Source: Rhodospirillaceae bacterium (lineage in GTDB: Bacteria; Pseudomonadota; Alphaproteobacteria; Thalassobaculales; Thalassobaculaceae). From it: 34,880 nt of DNA. The notes beneath the pieces were generated by a model. The model was not told the origin of the DNA. It searched no databases and was given only the letters and a program-made list of their open reading frames with translations. Below, piece after piece: positions 17,708-26,547 of the stretch; the first letter of the stretch is position 1; every line of letters begins with the position of its first letter. The stretch lies in NCBI GenBank assembly GCA_002708305.1, contig PANE01000044.1, positions 31,077 through 65,956 on the forward strand, in the 5' to 3' direction. Position numbers and translations under genes: made by a program.

Positions 17708-19495
17708 ATGACACCTTACAATGCACCTCTTCAAGACATGCGTTTCGTTCTGAACCACGTAGTGGGCCTAGAAAATGTGGCTCAGCTGCCAGGTTTTGAA
17801 GGAATAGATAAGGATCTCACCGATCACATTCTGGAAGAGGCGAGTAAATTCTCTAGTAATATACTAGCTCCTTTAAATCATGTAGGCGATACAAAAGGAG
17901 CTCAAATAGAAAATGGCGTTGTGCGTCCAGCAGAGGGATTTGGAGATGCTTATAGGCAATGGGCTAAGGCCGGATGGAACTCAAGCCCATTTAATCCAGA
18001 TCACGGTGGACAAGGGCTTCCATGGACACTAACCACCGCACTTTGGGAAATGTGGGATTCGTCAAATATGGCTTTCTCTTTATGTCCTCTTTTGACCCAA
18101 GCTGCCATCGACGCACTGGAACGCCACGCAAATATGAAACAGAAAGAGACTTATCTCGAAAAACTCGTTTCGGGAGAATGGACAGGCACTATGAACCTAA
18201 CGGAGCCGCAATCTGGAACTGACCTGGGAACTATAAGAACCACCTCAGTGCTGGAAGGGGAGCATTATCGGATAAAAGGACAGAAAATTTATATTACATG
18301 GGGCGACCATGATATGACTGATAATATCATACACCTTGTGCTTGCAAGATCGCCCAACGGACCTCCTGGTTCAAGAGGATTATCACTATTCATTGTACCG
18401 AAATTTTTGATAAACCCGGATGGATCTTTGGGGCAACGCAATGACGTGAGACCTGTCTCAATTGAACATAAAATCGGCATACACGCCAGCCCAACATGTG
18501 TAATGTCATATGGTGAAAATGATGGTGCTATTGGTTACTTAATAGGAGAAGAAAACCGTGGGATAGAATACATGTTCGTAATGATGAACAATGCGAGATT
18601 AGCCGTCGGCCTGCAAGGATTATCAATAGCAGAGAGAGCGTATCAACAGGCTGTAAATTTTGCAAAAGAGCGTGTTCAAGGAAAACCAATACAAGGCTCT
18701 GAGGGCCCTGCATCTATTATTGAACATCCAGATGTCCGTCGAATGTTACTTGATATGAAAAGTCAAATAGAAGCTATGCGAGGGTTATGTTATGAAGTAG
18801 CCGCTGACTTGGATCGCGCTAATAGGATTGAGGAAGAGGAAGAGCGGGAAAAAGCTAAAGCTATGCTTGATCTAATGATACCTGTCGTCAAAGCATGGTG
18901 CACAGACACCGGTTTAGCTATCACCTCTACTAATATACAGGTACATGGCGGAATGGGGTTCATGGAAGAAACTGGTGCAGGACAACATTATAGAGATGCG
19001 CGAATAACAACGATTTACGAGGGTACCAATGGTGTCCAAGCCATGGATTTATTAAGCCGAAAAGTCGCTCGTAATGGAGGTGCAACAGTATATCAATTTA
19101 TAAAGAATGTTTATGATACTATCGATAACCTTGATCCCATGGAAACAAGCCAGTTGAGCTTATCTACTCATTTGCGAAGTAGTCTCGTCGCTTTAGAGTC
19201 AGCCGTAACCTGGATGGTGGAAACATTCCCGTCTCATCCTGGTCAAGCTGCTGCAGGAGCTACATTATTTTTGGAGATGATGGGCGTTATCAGTGGCGGG
19301 TGGATGCTTGCTAGAGGCGTGATAGAAGCAGACCGACAACTTAAAAATAATGAAGGTGATAAAAGCTTTCTGAATAGTAAATTGAAGACCGCCCAATATT
19401 TCGCCGAAGCCCACTTAAGCCGAACAGCTAGTCTCTTGCACCCAATTACTAGTGGCGGCGATTGTGTGATGGAATTTGATGCTTCAAATTTCTAG
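17708..19495 (+). CDS. Acyl-CoA dehydrogenase, DmdC-like (3-methylmercaptopropionyl-CoA dehydrogenase group)
   Basis: This 595-residue acyl-CoA dehydrogenase has the long form with an additional C-terminal domain (about 470-590), as in DmdC and FadE-type paralogues. Conserved pieces: NHGG-type loop (NPDHGGQGLP), NLTEPQSGTDLG, the FAD/substrate segment QVHGGMGFMEETG, and the catalytic Glu438 in TTIYEGTNG. DmdC oxidises methylmercaptopropionyl-CoA in DMSP demethylation. No dmdA, dmdB or dmdD is nearby, and close paralogues act on ordinary acyl-CoAs, so the specific role is open. A 150-base gap separates it from the hydrolase upstream, and it is followed 35 bases later by a D-2-hydroxyacid dehydrogenase. 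Confidence 0.88.
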   Translation: MTPYNAPLQDMRFVLNHVVGLENVAQLPGFEGIDKDLTDHILEEASKFSSNILAPLNHVGDTKGAQIENGVVRPAEGFGDAYRQWAKAGWNSSPFNPDHGGQGLPWTLTTALWEMWDSSNMAFSLCPLLTQAAIDALERHANMKQKETYLEKLVSGEWTGTMNLTEPQSGTDLGTIRTTSVLEGEHYRIKGQKIYITWGDHDMTDNIIHLVLARSPNGPPGSRGLSLFIVPKFLINPDGSLGQRNDVRPVSIEHKIGIHASPTCVMSYGENDGAIGYLIGEENRGIEYMFVMMNNARLAVGLQGLSIAERAYQQAVNFAKERVQGKPIQGSEGPASIIEHPDVRRMLLDMKSQIEAMRGLCYEVAADLDRANRIEEEEEREKAKAMLDLMIPVVKAWCTDTGLAITSTNIQVHGGMGFMEETGAGQHYRDARITTIYEGTNGVQAMDLLSRKVARNGGATVYQFIKNVYDTIDNLDPMETSQLSLSTHLRSSLVALESAVTWMVETFPSHPGQAAAGATLFLEMMGVISGGWMLARGVIEADRQLKNNEGDKSFLNSKLKTAQYFAEAHLSRTASLLHPITSGGDCVMEFDASNF

Positions 19496-19530
19496 AGTTT
19501 CTTTTATTTTTATAAAAAGGGCTAATTTAG

Positions 19531-20475
19531 ATGCAAAAGAAACCACATGTCTTGATCTATGCTCCCTGGTACAAACCCGCAATGGATCGATTAGACGAAA
19601 TTGCTATAACACACCACCTTTACAAGGCGAGGAATAAGAAAGAATTCCTTGCAGAGCATGGCCCCAAATGCTCAGTTATAGGCACAATGCACTATTGTCC
19701 AGACTCCTTGATGGAGGCCGTTCCAAACTTAGAATTAATCTTAAATTTTGGAGTGGGTTACGATGGTGTGGATATACCAGCCGCAACACGACGGGGAGTT
19801 AAGGTTGTAAATACTCCAGAAGTACTCAATGACTGTGTAGCAGATATGGCTTTAAGCCTCATACTCGCAGGCAGAAGAAAGTTAGTTGATGCTGATCGTT
19901 ATATTCGTTTCGGTAATTGGGAAAAGAATGGCAACTTTGAGTACGTTCACAATGTGCATAGTTCTAAAGTTGGCATATTAGGTCTTGGACGTATCGGGTT
20001 AGAGATTGCTACCCGCTGTGCTGCATTTAAAATGGATATAGGGTATCACCAAAGAACAAAGAAACCTGATGTAAAATTTAAATACTATGAAAACCTTTTA
20101 GATATGGCTAAAGAATGCGAAATCTTAGTTGCTATCATCCCAGGTGGAGAATCGACGAAAGGTCTTATCAATGAGTCTATAATAGAAGCAATCGGACCAA
20201 CAGGGCTGCTTGTTAATGTTGCCAGAGGCACGGTAGTTGATAACGAGGCTTTGGCGCGATGTTTAAAAGATGGCAGGATTGGAGGAGCCGCACTTGACGT
20301 ATTTCCAGAAGAGCCAAAAGTCCCTAAAAGTTTACTGGAAATTGAAACTAACTTAATTTTAACTCCCCATATGGCCAGCGCCACTCACTTAACAAGAATG
20401 AAAATGGGAATGATTTTATATGATAACCTTAAGGCACTAACTAATCGGACTCCATTCACAACACTTATAAATTAA
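19531..20475 (+). CDS. D-isomer-specific 2-hydroxyacid dehydrogenase (glyoxylate/hydroxypyruvate reductase-like)
   Basis: This 314-residue NAD(P)-dependent oxidoreductase reduces a 2-oxo acid such as glyoxylate or hydroxypyruvate to the D-2-hydroxy acid. The Rossmann motif GLGRIG is at 151-156. The catalytic trio is Arg232 (NVARGTVVD), Glu261 (FPEEP) and His280 (LTPHMASAT). The GVGYDGVD segment (74-81) is typical of the glyoxylate/hydroxypyruvate reductase branch. AAGGG precedes the ATG. It lies 35 bases after the acyl-CoA dehydrogenase and is likely in the same transcript. A serine-glyoxylate aminotransferase about 4 kb further on would yield hydroxypyruvate, a possible substrate; that link is inference. 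Confidence 0.9.
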   Translation: MQKKPHVLIYAPWYKPAMDRLDEIAITHHLYKARNKKEFLAEHGPKCSVIGTMHYCPDSLMEAVPNLELILNFGVGYDGVDIPAATRRGVKVVNTPEVLNDCVADMALSLILAGRRKLVDADRYIRFGNWEKNGNFEYVHNVHSSKVGILGLGRIGLEIATRCAAFKMDIGYHQRTKKPDVKFKYYENLLDMAKECEILVAIIPGGESTKGLINESIIEAIGPTGLLVNVARGTVVDNEALARCLKDGRIGGAALDVFPEEPKVPKSLLEIETNLILTPHMASATHLTRMKMGMILYDNLKALTNRTPFTTLIN

Positions 20476-20481
20476 CTAGTA

Positions 20482-20934
20482 TTACAAAGAATCGGAACCA
20501 GCAAGCTTTTGCATGACTATCTTCATATCACTTGGGATCGTTGCAGATACCCGTTGGCCCAAATCGAAATAAACGCTCACCCCCATCGCGGTAGCCGCGC
20601 AATAATCTTTAGTAAAAACGCCATGGTGTAAGATCATGGAGCTATTTCCAAACCGGGTTATTGCTATGCCAACATCCACCTCCCCGGGGTACCTGAGTTC
20701 TTGCAAGAAATCAAACTCCAGCCTGCGAATTACCCAATCTTTAGTTTGTAACTCATTATCACCTAAGCCAGATATTTTCTGAGCATCATAGAATAAAAGG
20801 GTACGTGCGTTTTCTACTAATTGCCCATAGGCATTATTATTAACATGGCCCACAGGATCAAGGTCACTGTAACGAAGAATTTCTTTACTCCATTTTTTGT
20901 AGGAACTTCGTTCACTTGCGATAAAATCACTCAT
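20482..20934 (-). CDS. Hotdog-fold acyl-CoA thioesterase (4HBT/YbgC-like)
   Basis: This 150-residue single-hotdog protein carries the 4HBT-type motif DLDPVGHVNNNAYGQ (24-38), in which the Asp and the HVNN stretch form the active site. It probably hydrolyses an acyl-CoA or acyl-ACP thioester. It lies 44 bases downstream of the sugar-acid dehydratase gene on the same strand and may be co-transcribed. It is convergent with the 2-hydroxyacid dehydrogenase, with 6 bases between the stops. The substrate is not predictable. Confidence 0.87.
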   Translation of the reverse strand: MSDFIASERSSYKKWSKEILRYSDLDPVGHVNNNAYGQLVENARTLLFYDAQKISGLGDNELQTKDWVIRRLEFDFLQELRYPGEVDVGIAITRFGNSSMILHHGVFTKDYCAATAMGVSVYFDLGQRVSATIPSDMKIVMQKLAGSDSL

Positions 20935-20978
20935 AAAGATACCATTTTAATATTTCGTTTAATATACTTCTAGAGATT

Positions 20979-22703
20979 CTAGTGAATTTCTGGATCAACG
21001 GTAGGTTCCGTTCCTTCCAAAATATCAAAATCACAACCAGCATGAGCCTGGGTAATATGATTAGCATAAATAGCGCCAAAGCCGCGTTCAAATTTACGCT
21101 TGGGAGGCAACCATGCTTTTTTACGTTTGATGAGTTCATCTTTCTTCACGTGTAGCTCTAGTTTTCTAGCAGTAATATCGAGTTCAATCAGGTCACCATT
21201 TTCAACCAACGCTAGAGGGCCACCAATAAAACTCTCCGGAGAAACATGCAGAACGCAAGTGCCATAACTTGTACCACTCATTCTCGCATCAGATATTCTC
21301 ACCATATCCCGAACCCCTTGCTTAAGAAGTTTTTTTGGTATTGGTAACATTCCCCATTCAGGCATACCCGGCCCCCCCTGCGGTCCACTATTCTTCAAAA
21401 CCAAAACGGAGTTCTTGGTGACATCAAGGTTATCATCATCTATTCGAGAGGCCATGTCATTGTAGTCCGAAAAAACTACAGCTGGACCTTTATGTTTAAT
21501 GAGAGACGGATCGCACGCCGTCTGTTTTATGACTGCTCCATTTGGAGCAAGGTTGCCTCTGAGTACAGCCAATCCTCCTTCTAGCGATAACGGCTTTTCT
21601 CTCCGATGAATAACATCGGCGTCAAAAATATCTGCCCCTTTCAAATTTTCTCCTAAAGTTTTACCATTCACAGTCAGGCAGTCTAGGTGAAGAATATCTT
21701 TCAACTCAGCCATCAAACCTCGAACTCCACCAGCATAGAAAAAGTCTTCCATTAAATATTTCCCAGACGGCCTTATATTTGCCAGCCATGGAGTACGCTG
21801 TGAAATTTGATCAAAACGCTCTAGATCGATTTTTACTCCCAGCCTACCAGCCATCGCAATTAGATGAATGATAGCATTGGTGGAGCCTCCCAGAGCCATG
21901 ACGCAAGTGATAGCATTCTCAAATGCCTTGTCCGTTAGAATATCACTTGGTTTGAGGTCAACCCAAACCATTTCAACAATGCGACGACCTGATCGCGTAG
22001 CCATACGTGAATGATTTGAGTCAACCGCAGGAATTGAACTAACTCCCGGAAGGGTCAGTCCTAATGCATCAGCGGAAGACATCATAGTAGCAGCCGTTCC
22101 CATAGTCATGCATGTCCCGGGGGCGCGAGCTATTCCGTCTTCTATTTCTTCCCAATCACCTTCATTAATATTTCCAGCACGAAGTTCAGCCCAATATTTC
22201 CAACTATCACTTCCAGACCCAAGCGTGTTGCCGCGCCAGTTACCTCTGAGCATTGGCCCAGCCGGTAAAAATATAGCGGGCAAACCCATACTAGCAGCCC
22301 CCATGAATAAAGCGGGTGTAGTTTTATCGCATCCCCCCATGAGTACGACCCCATCACAAGGATATGAGCGCAACAATTCTTCTGTCTCCATCGCCAAAAG
22401 ATTCCTGTACATCATAGTAGAAGGTTTCTGGAAAGGTTCTGCTAAAGAAATTGCTGGCATTTCGATCGGAAAACCTCCCGCCTGCCAAACACCTCGCTTC
22501 ACTTCTTCGGCTCTCTGCCGAAAATGAGTATGACAAGAATTTATCTCGGACCACGTATTTATTATACCTATTATTGGTTTTCCCGACCAGTCCTCACGAC
22601 TATAACCCATTTGCTTTACTCGGGATCGGTGACCAAAAGAACGAAGGTCGTCAACTCCAAACCATTTATGACTGCGCAAGTCCTCAGGCCGTTTTCTAGT
22701 CAT
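20979..22703 (-). CDS. IlvD/Edd family dehydratase, sugar-acid (L-arabinonate-type) dehydratase-like
   Basis: This 574-residue iron-sulfur dehydratase removes water from a 2,3-dihydroxy acid to give a 2-oxo-3-deoxy acid. Numbered from ATG 22703, the three cluster cysteines are Cys57 (EINSCHTH), Cys125 (MGGCDKTTP, with the Mg-site Lys127) and Cys198 (APGTCMTMG). The segments GKPIIGIINTWSE and the AGGFPIEMP stretch fit the aldonic-acid dehydratases (L-arabinonate, D-xylonate) better than biosynthetic IlvD. A GTG eight codons upstream is possible, but AGGGA sits 5 bases before the ATG. No sugar-acid pathway partner gene is adjacent, so the physiological substrate is uncertain. An IlvD role cannot be excluded. 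Confidence 0.88.
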   Translation of the reverse strand: MTRKRPEDLRSHKWFGVDDLRSFGHRSRVKQMGYSREDWSGKPIIGIINTWSEINSCHTHFRQRAEEVKRGVWQAGGFPIEMPAISLAEPFQKPSTMMYRNLLAMETEELLRSYPCDGVVLMGGCDKTTPALFMGAASMGLPAIFLPAGPMLRGNWRGNTLGSGSDSWKYWAELRAGNINEGDWEEIEDGIARAPGTCMTMGTAATMMSSADALGLTLPGVSSIPAVDSNHSRMATRSGRRIVEMVWVDLKPSDILTDKAFENAITCVMALGGSTNAIIHLIAMAGRLGVKIDLERFDQISQRTPWLANIRPSGKYLMEDFFYAGGVRGLMAELKDILHLDCLTVNGKTLGENLKGADIFDADVIHRREKPLSLEGGLAVLRGNLAPNGAVIKQTACDPSLIKHKGPAVVFSDYNDMASRIDDDNLDVTKNSVLVLKNSGPQGGPGMPEWGMLPIPKKLLKQGVRDMVRISDARMSGTSYGTCVLHVSPESFIGGPLALVENGDLIELDITARKLELHVKKDELIKRKKAWLPPKRKFERGFGAIYANHITQAHAGCDFDILEGTEPTVDPEIH

Positions 22704-22801
22704 ACTTATCCCTACCAAGTAAGTCACATTAGAATAAATGAGACCAAACGTATTTTATATGTTTAAAGTTTTTTCCGAAAGAATCTATTTCCCGTCTAAT
22801 T

Positions 22802-23287
22802 CTATATAAATTTCTCGAGCTTAACTTCGAACGGTTCAAAACCTGATGCCCTACAAGCAGTTATAACGGGACCATTCCTAGCTAACGAACTGATAGATAA
22901 TCTATTGGCCCCAGCTGAAACTAGATGTTTTTCTATCGCACCAAGTAATATATTGGCGATATCTTTTCCACGATGATCTTGCCCAACGAATAAAACAGAT
23001 ACGTAACCATGTTCCCGATGGCTCATATCCTGCAGTTGGTCTTCGTCAATAATCATCCAACCTGCCGTTAATCCAACTATGTTCGATTTTTCGATCGCAA
23101 CTAATACGGCACCATCAAAACTTTCGGCAGCATCAATAATTCTCTTGTATCGATACTCAGCCACGTCACTACCCGGTCGTCTCCCCGGATGCAATTCGCG
23201 TTCATAATCCTGTAAACACTCTAACATCTCTATAATGGCAACCTTATCGTCAAATTCTGCCAATCTAACAACAATCTCCGTCATCAC
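22802..23287 (-). CDS. GNAT-family N-acetyltransferase
   Basis: This 161-residue protein has the GNAT fold. The beta4/alpha3 acetyl-CoA motif reads VSVLFVGQDHRGKDIANILL (about 97-116), with Q-x-x-RGK-x-I as a variant of the RxxGxG/A loop. The C-terminal CRASGFEPFE is the usual motif B ending. GAGGA precedes the start, where two ATG codons are in tandem. It acetylates a small molecule or protein amine, and the substrate is unknown. It stands alone between the dehydratase and CoA-transferase genes on the same strand. Confidence 0.85.
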   Translation of the reverse strand: MMTEIVVRLAEFDDKVAIIEMLECLQDYERELHPGRRPGSDVAEYRYKRIIDAAESFDGAVLVAIEKSNIVGLTAGWMIIDEDQLQDMSHREHGYVSVLFVGQDHRGKDIANILLGAIEKHLVSAGANRLSISSLARNGPVITACRASGFEPFEVKLEKFI

Positions 23288-23444
23288 TTATCCTCGAGAT
23301 CTCAATATTTTTTAGACAATAGGAGTTAATTTTCCTGTTACCAATTGAATTTTCCAACAAACTTAAAACTTACCGCTAAATGTTATAAAAGGTAACATCG
23401 CATTCAACAACACCATTAAGGGAACAAACAAACATTTGAGAAGC

Positions 23445-24146
23445 CTACAAATCTGGTGCCGACAAGACTACATATGAATCTGAAAGGCGAAGTTTTGGCT
23501 CCGTTCGTTGCTGCAATTCTTCAACACTCATCCCCTCAACCATACCTTCTACGATTAATTCATCGTCTCCAATACTCATAATAGCTAAATCCGTGTAAAT
23601 TCGCTTCACACATCTGGCTGACGTTAGTGGGTATGAGCACTTATTCACTATCTTTGCGCTACCATCTTTAGTCTGATGCTCTGTGAGAACCCAAACCTCC
23701 TTAGCGCCAGCCGCTAAGTCCATCGCTCCCCCCACACCCGGAGGAAAGGTTGGATTGTTAGTCGTCCAATTTGCAAGATCTCCACTACCAGATACCTCAA
23801 AAGCTCCAAGCATTGCTATATCTATGTGTCCTCCCCTTATCATACCAAACGCATCGGAGTGAACAAAATACGAACCTCCTTTCAACATAGTGATTGGCTG
23901 TTTTCCTGCATTTACCAAATCTGCATCCTCCTCACCTTCTTCGGGCCGAGGACCAAACCCAAGCACACCGTTTTCGCTATGCAAAAGTATTTCTTTTTCT
24001 TCAGGCATATGATCTGCACATAATGTTGGGATTCCAATACCAAGGTTAACATAGGATCCGTCTGGTATTTCGTTAGCGACCAACCACGCTATTTGACGTC
24101 TCGAAAGCCTATTGGTATTGCCGCTTGCAAATGTTCCCTTACCCAT
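23445..24146 (-). CDS. CoA-transferase subunit B (3-oxoacid CoA-transferase family)
   Basis: This 233-residue beta subunit of a class I CoA-transferase moves CoA between succinyl-CoA and a 3-oxo acid or similar. The active-site glutamate is in LLHSENGVLGFGP (about 55-67). GIGIPTLCADH and the long GSGDLANWTTNNP to GVGGAMDLAAGAK segment are family signatures. AAGGA lies about 8 bases before the ATG. The matching alpha subunit is encoded at 25593-26282 on the same strand, but an aminotransferase gene in the opposite direction lies between them, which is unlike the normal adjacent AB operon (scoAB, pcaIJ, atoDA). Confidence 0.93.
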   Translation of the reverse strand: MGKGTFASGNTNRLSRRQIAWLVANEIPDGSYVNLGIGIPTLCADHMPEEKEILLHSENGVLGFGPRPEEGEEDADLVNAGKQPITMLKGGSYFVHSDAFGMIRGGHIDIAMLGAFEVSGSGDLANWTTNNPTFPPGVGGAMDLAAGAKEVWVLTEHQTKDGSAKIVNKCSYPLTSARCVKRIYTDLAIMSIGDDELIVEGMVEGMSVEELQQRTEPKLRLSDSYVVLSAPDL

Positions 24147-24178
24147 CTCTAAATCCTTAGCTAATGAAAGAAAATGAC

Positions 24179-24193
24179 TATACCGAAGGTATA
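24179..24193. promoter_or_regulatory. Inverted repeat in the divergent CoA-transferase B / aminotransferase gap
   Basis: TATACC-GAA-GGTATA is a perfect palindrome with 6-base arms in the 177-base gap between two divergently transcribed genes, 33 bases upstream of the CoA-transferase B start. It directly adjoins a further ATAC/GTAT arrangement (AAGGTATAAAAATACTT). The position suits an operator or promoter element. It is inferred only from symmetry. Confidence 0.4.
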
Positions 24194-24323
24194 AAAATAC
24201 TTATAAACAAGCCAGTTGAAAAAGTACTCAAAAATTATATTTCTTTTTGTACAATAGATATGTATGTTCCCGGAAAATCAATGGGATAAATTAACGTTGT
24301 TTTAAACATAATGGAGTTCCCGC

Positions 24324-25532
24324 ATGCCTAATAAGCGCGGCAGAAAGTTCCTGAATACGCCCGGTCCTACTCATGTCCCGGACCGTGTCATGAACGCCAT
24401 GCATCAACCCACTTTAGATTTGTCGGATCCAGAATTTCTGGATGTCTCCATGTCATGTTTTCAAGATATGCGAAAAGTGTTTAAAACTGAGGGTGAAGTC
24501 TTTCTTTATTCCTCCAATGGACACGGTGCATGGGAGGCTGCTTTAGCAAATGTTTTTTCACCAGGTGATAAACTTTTAGTGCCTGAAACAGGTAATTTTT
24601 CAAACGCATGGGCAAGCATGGCAGAAGCCTTAACTTTGAAAGTAGAAACCTTGCCTGGGGATTGGCGGAGAGCGATCGATATTAATGCTTTAGAGGAGCA
24701 GTTAAAAAAGGATAACAAAGGCGAAATTAAGGGCATTCTGATTATCCATACTGAAACTGCAACGGGTATTACAAATGATTTACCAGCTATCCGTGCAGCC
24801 ATTGATTCAGCCAAGCACCCCGCACTCTTGGTGGTAGACACAGTAGCGGCAGCTGGAACCGTTGATTACAGAATGGATGAGTGGGGTATCGATGTTACCG
24901 TTGGAGCATCTCAAAAGGGTCTAATGATGCCGCCTGGCCTAGGAATTGTTGCAGCTGGAGAAAAGGCTATATCTGAGTCAAAAAAGGCAACCACGCCGCG
25001 CCTGTATTGGGACTGGAAAACAAGGTTAGAAGCAGAACACTATAGAAAATTCTGCGGTACGGCTCCCCAACTAATGGTCTTCGGAATGCGCGAGGCTCTA
25101 AATATGCTTTTCGAGGAGGGCTTAGAAAATGTTTTTGAGCGACACAGAGTTTTAGCGGGAGCAACGCAAGCAGCCGTAGAAGTGTGGGGTCAAGCAGGGA
25201 CGCTATCGCTCAATGCAACTGAACCAAAAGAACGTTCCAACGCTGTTACTACAATCAGGGTCTCTGAAGACATCGATGCAGACAAGTTAAGAAATATCTG
25301 CCGCGATGAAATGATGGTAGCGTTAGGAGGAGGCCTCGGTGATCTCAGCGGAAAAGCTTTTAGGATAGGGCATATGGGAGATATCAACGCTCCAATGTTG
25401 TACGCCGCACTATCTGCTGTTGAATCGACCCTTGGATACCTAAACATCAAATATGGCAGTGGGGGAGTAACAGCTGCTATAAATCACATCACAGACATCA
25501 AAAAAAGTCAGTCTGGACCATTTTCGTATTGA
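24324..25532 (+). CDS. Serine-glyoxylate aminotransferase (class V aminotransferase)
   Basis: This 402-residue PLP-dependent fold-type I enzyme converts serine and glyoxylate to hydroxypyruvate and glycine (serine cycle or photorespiration-like), or acts as an alanine-glyoxylate or purine-catabolism relative. NTPGPTHVP (11-19) is the family N terminus. SSNGHGAWEAAL (63-74) binds PLP phosphate, Asp172 in LVVDTVAA contacts the ring, and Lys198 in GASQKGLMMPPG is the Schiff-base lysine. GGAG lies 8 bases before the ATG. The gene sits alone on the plus strand between the two subunit genes of a CoA-transferase. It may serve with the D-2-hydroxyacid dehydrogenase at 19531, by inference. Confidence 0.92.
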   Translation: MPNKRGRKFLNTPGPTHVPDRVMNAMHQPTLDLSDPEFLDVSMSCFQDMRKVFKTEGEVFLYSSNGHGAWEAALANVFSPGDKLLVPETGNFSNAWASMAEALTLKVETLPGDWRRAIDINALEEQLKKDNKGEIKGILIIHTETATGITNDLPAIRAAIDSAKHPALLVVDTVAAAGTVDYRMDEWGIDVTVGASQKGLMMPPGLGIVAAGEKAISESKKATTPRLYWDWKTRLEAEHYRKFCGTAPQLMVFGMREALNMLFEEGLENVFERHRVLAGATQAAVEVWGQAGTLSLNATEPKERSNAVTTIRVSEDIDADKLRNICRDEMMVALGGGLGDLSGKAFRIGHMGDINAPMLYAALSAVESTLGYLNIKYGSGGVTAAINHITDIKKSQSGPFSY

Positions 25533-25592
25533 TTAAATCTAAAGTAGTTTTCTTACAACATTGGTTAATCTTAGCATAGTTACTCAAGCGCA

Positions 25593-26282
25593 TTAAACGG
25601 ATTCCCCGAGCCCAGGGCCAGCCATTTTAACAACTCTATCCACAAAAATTGAAGGCGTGACAATGGTTTCAGGGTCTAGAGCTCCCAGCTCAACAATCTC
25701 GTGTACCTGAACAATTGTAAGATCGGCTGCAGGTGCCATAACGGGTCCAAAGTTTCGAGCTGATTTATTATAAGTCAAGTTACCCCATCGATCTGCTGTT
25801 TTGGCTAAAACAAAAGCAACGTCGCCTTTCAATGGATACTCTAGAACCTGCAATCGACCATTTATCTCTCTAACTTCTTTACCCTCGGCTAACTGGGTGC
25901 CTACCGCTGTTGGTGTATAAAAGGCACCTATACCTGCTCCGGCAGCTCTTATTCGTTCACTCAAAGTACCTTGGGGAACAACTTCTAATTCCACTTTTCC
26001 TGCGGCCCACATTTCTTCAAAAATCACTGACCCGCCAGATCTAGGATATGAGCAAATTACCTTTCTAATTTTTCCTTCAGATAAAAGTCCACCGATTCCC
26101 TCACGCCCCACCCCAGCATTATTTGACACAATGGTAAGATCCGTCGCGCCTTGATCTCGTAATGCGTTTAAGAGCTCAGTTGGCATACCAGCGCCACCAA
26201 AACCAGACACTAAGATAGTAGACCCATCTTTTACTCCCGCTACCGCATCTTCAAAATTAGTCATAACCTTATTTATCGCCAT
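25593..26282 (-). CDS. CoA-transferase subunit A (3-oxoacid CoA-transferase family)
   Basis: This 229-residue alpha subunit of a class I CoA-transferase shows the glycine-rich CoA-binding segment VSGFGGAGMPTELLNAL (about 24-40). It also has SNNAGVGREGIGGLL and the usual ending KMAGPGLGES. It should pair with the beta subunit at 23445-24146. The two genes are on the same strand but separated by 1.4 kb containing the oppositely oriented aminotransferase. AAGG lies 7 bases before the ATG. The acyl substrate (acetoacetate, 3-oxoadipate, butyrate or other) cannot be told from the sequence. Confidence 0.93.
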   Translation of the reverse strand: MAINKVMTNFEDAVAGVKDGSTILVSGFGGAGMPTELLNALRDQGATDLTIVSNNAGVGREGIGGLLSEGKIRKVICSYPRSGGSVIFEEMWAAGKVELEVVPQGTLSERIRAAGAGIGAFYTPTAVGTQLAEGKEVREINGRLQVLEYPLKGDVAFVLAKTADRWGNLTYNKSARNFGPVMAPAADLTIVQVHEIVELGALDPETIVTPSIFVDRVVKMAGPGLGESV

Positions 26283-26547
26283 TTTAGCAGCCTTTTAATA
26301 AAAAAAATTTATACTAGTCTAATTAGCATATTTATGGATGGCATCTCTCAATGTTGTACAAAAAAAATTCCAGAAAAAATAGTGGTAAAAACCTAAGTTT
26401 AATCCATTCTATATTAATTGTTACATCAGCACTATAAAACCAACTTGCATCCCCCTAAGATCAGCCTTAGTTTTATGAAAACACTATATCTTCAACTTTT
26501 TTCATAACATTATAAAAACTATAGATTTTAAGTATATTGGCCATAAA
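26283..26547. other. AT-rich divergent intergenic region, no gene seen
   Basis: This is the gap between the divergent CoA-transferase A and DUF2817 genes. It holds A-runs and short AT-rich stretches and one 20-codon ATG frame with no ribosome binding site. It presumably carries two promoters, but no convincing -35/-10 pair stood out. Confidence 0.5.

Noticed and set aside
17708-20475. A DMSP-demethylation operon
   Set aside because: Only a DmdC-like dehydrogenase is present; dmdA, dmdB and dmdD are not, and close paralogues have other substrates.
22108-22527. 139-codon open frame opposite the IlvD/Edd gene
   Set aside because: It lies wholly antisense to a well-conserved coding region, has no motif and no ribosome binding site; a shadow frame.
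26332-26394. 20-codon ATG frame in the CoA-transferase A / DUF2817 gap
   Set aside because: No ribosome binding site and no hydrophobic or other pattern; expected by chance.
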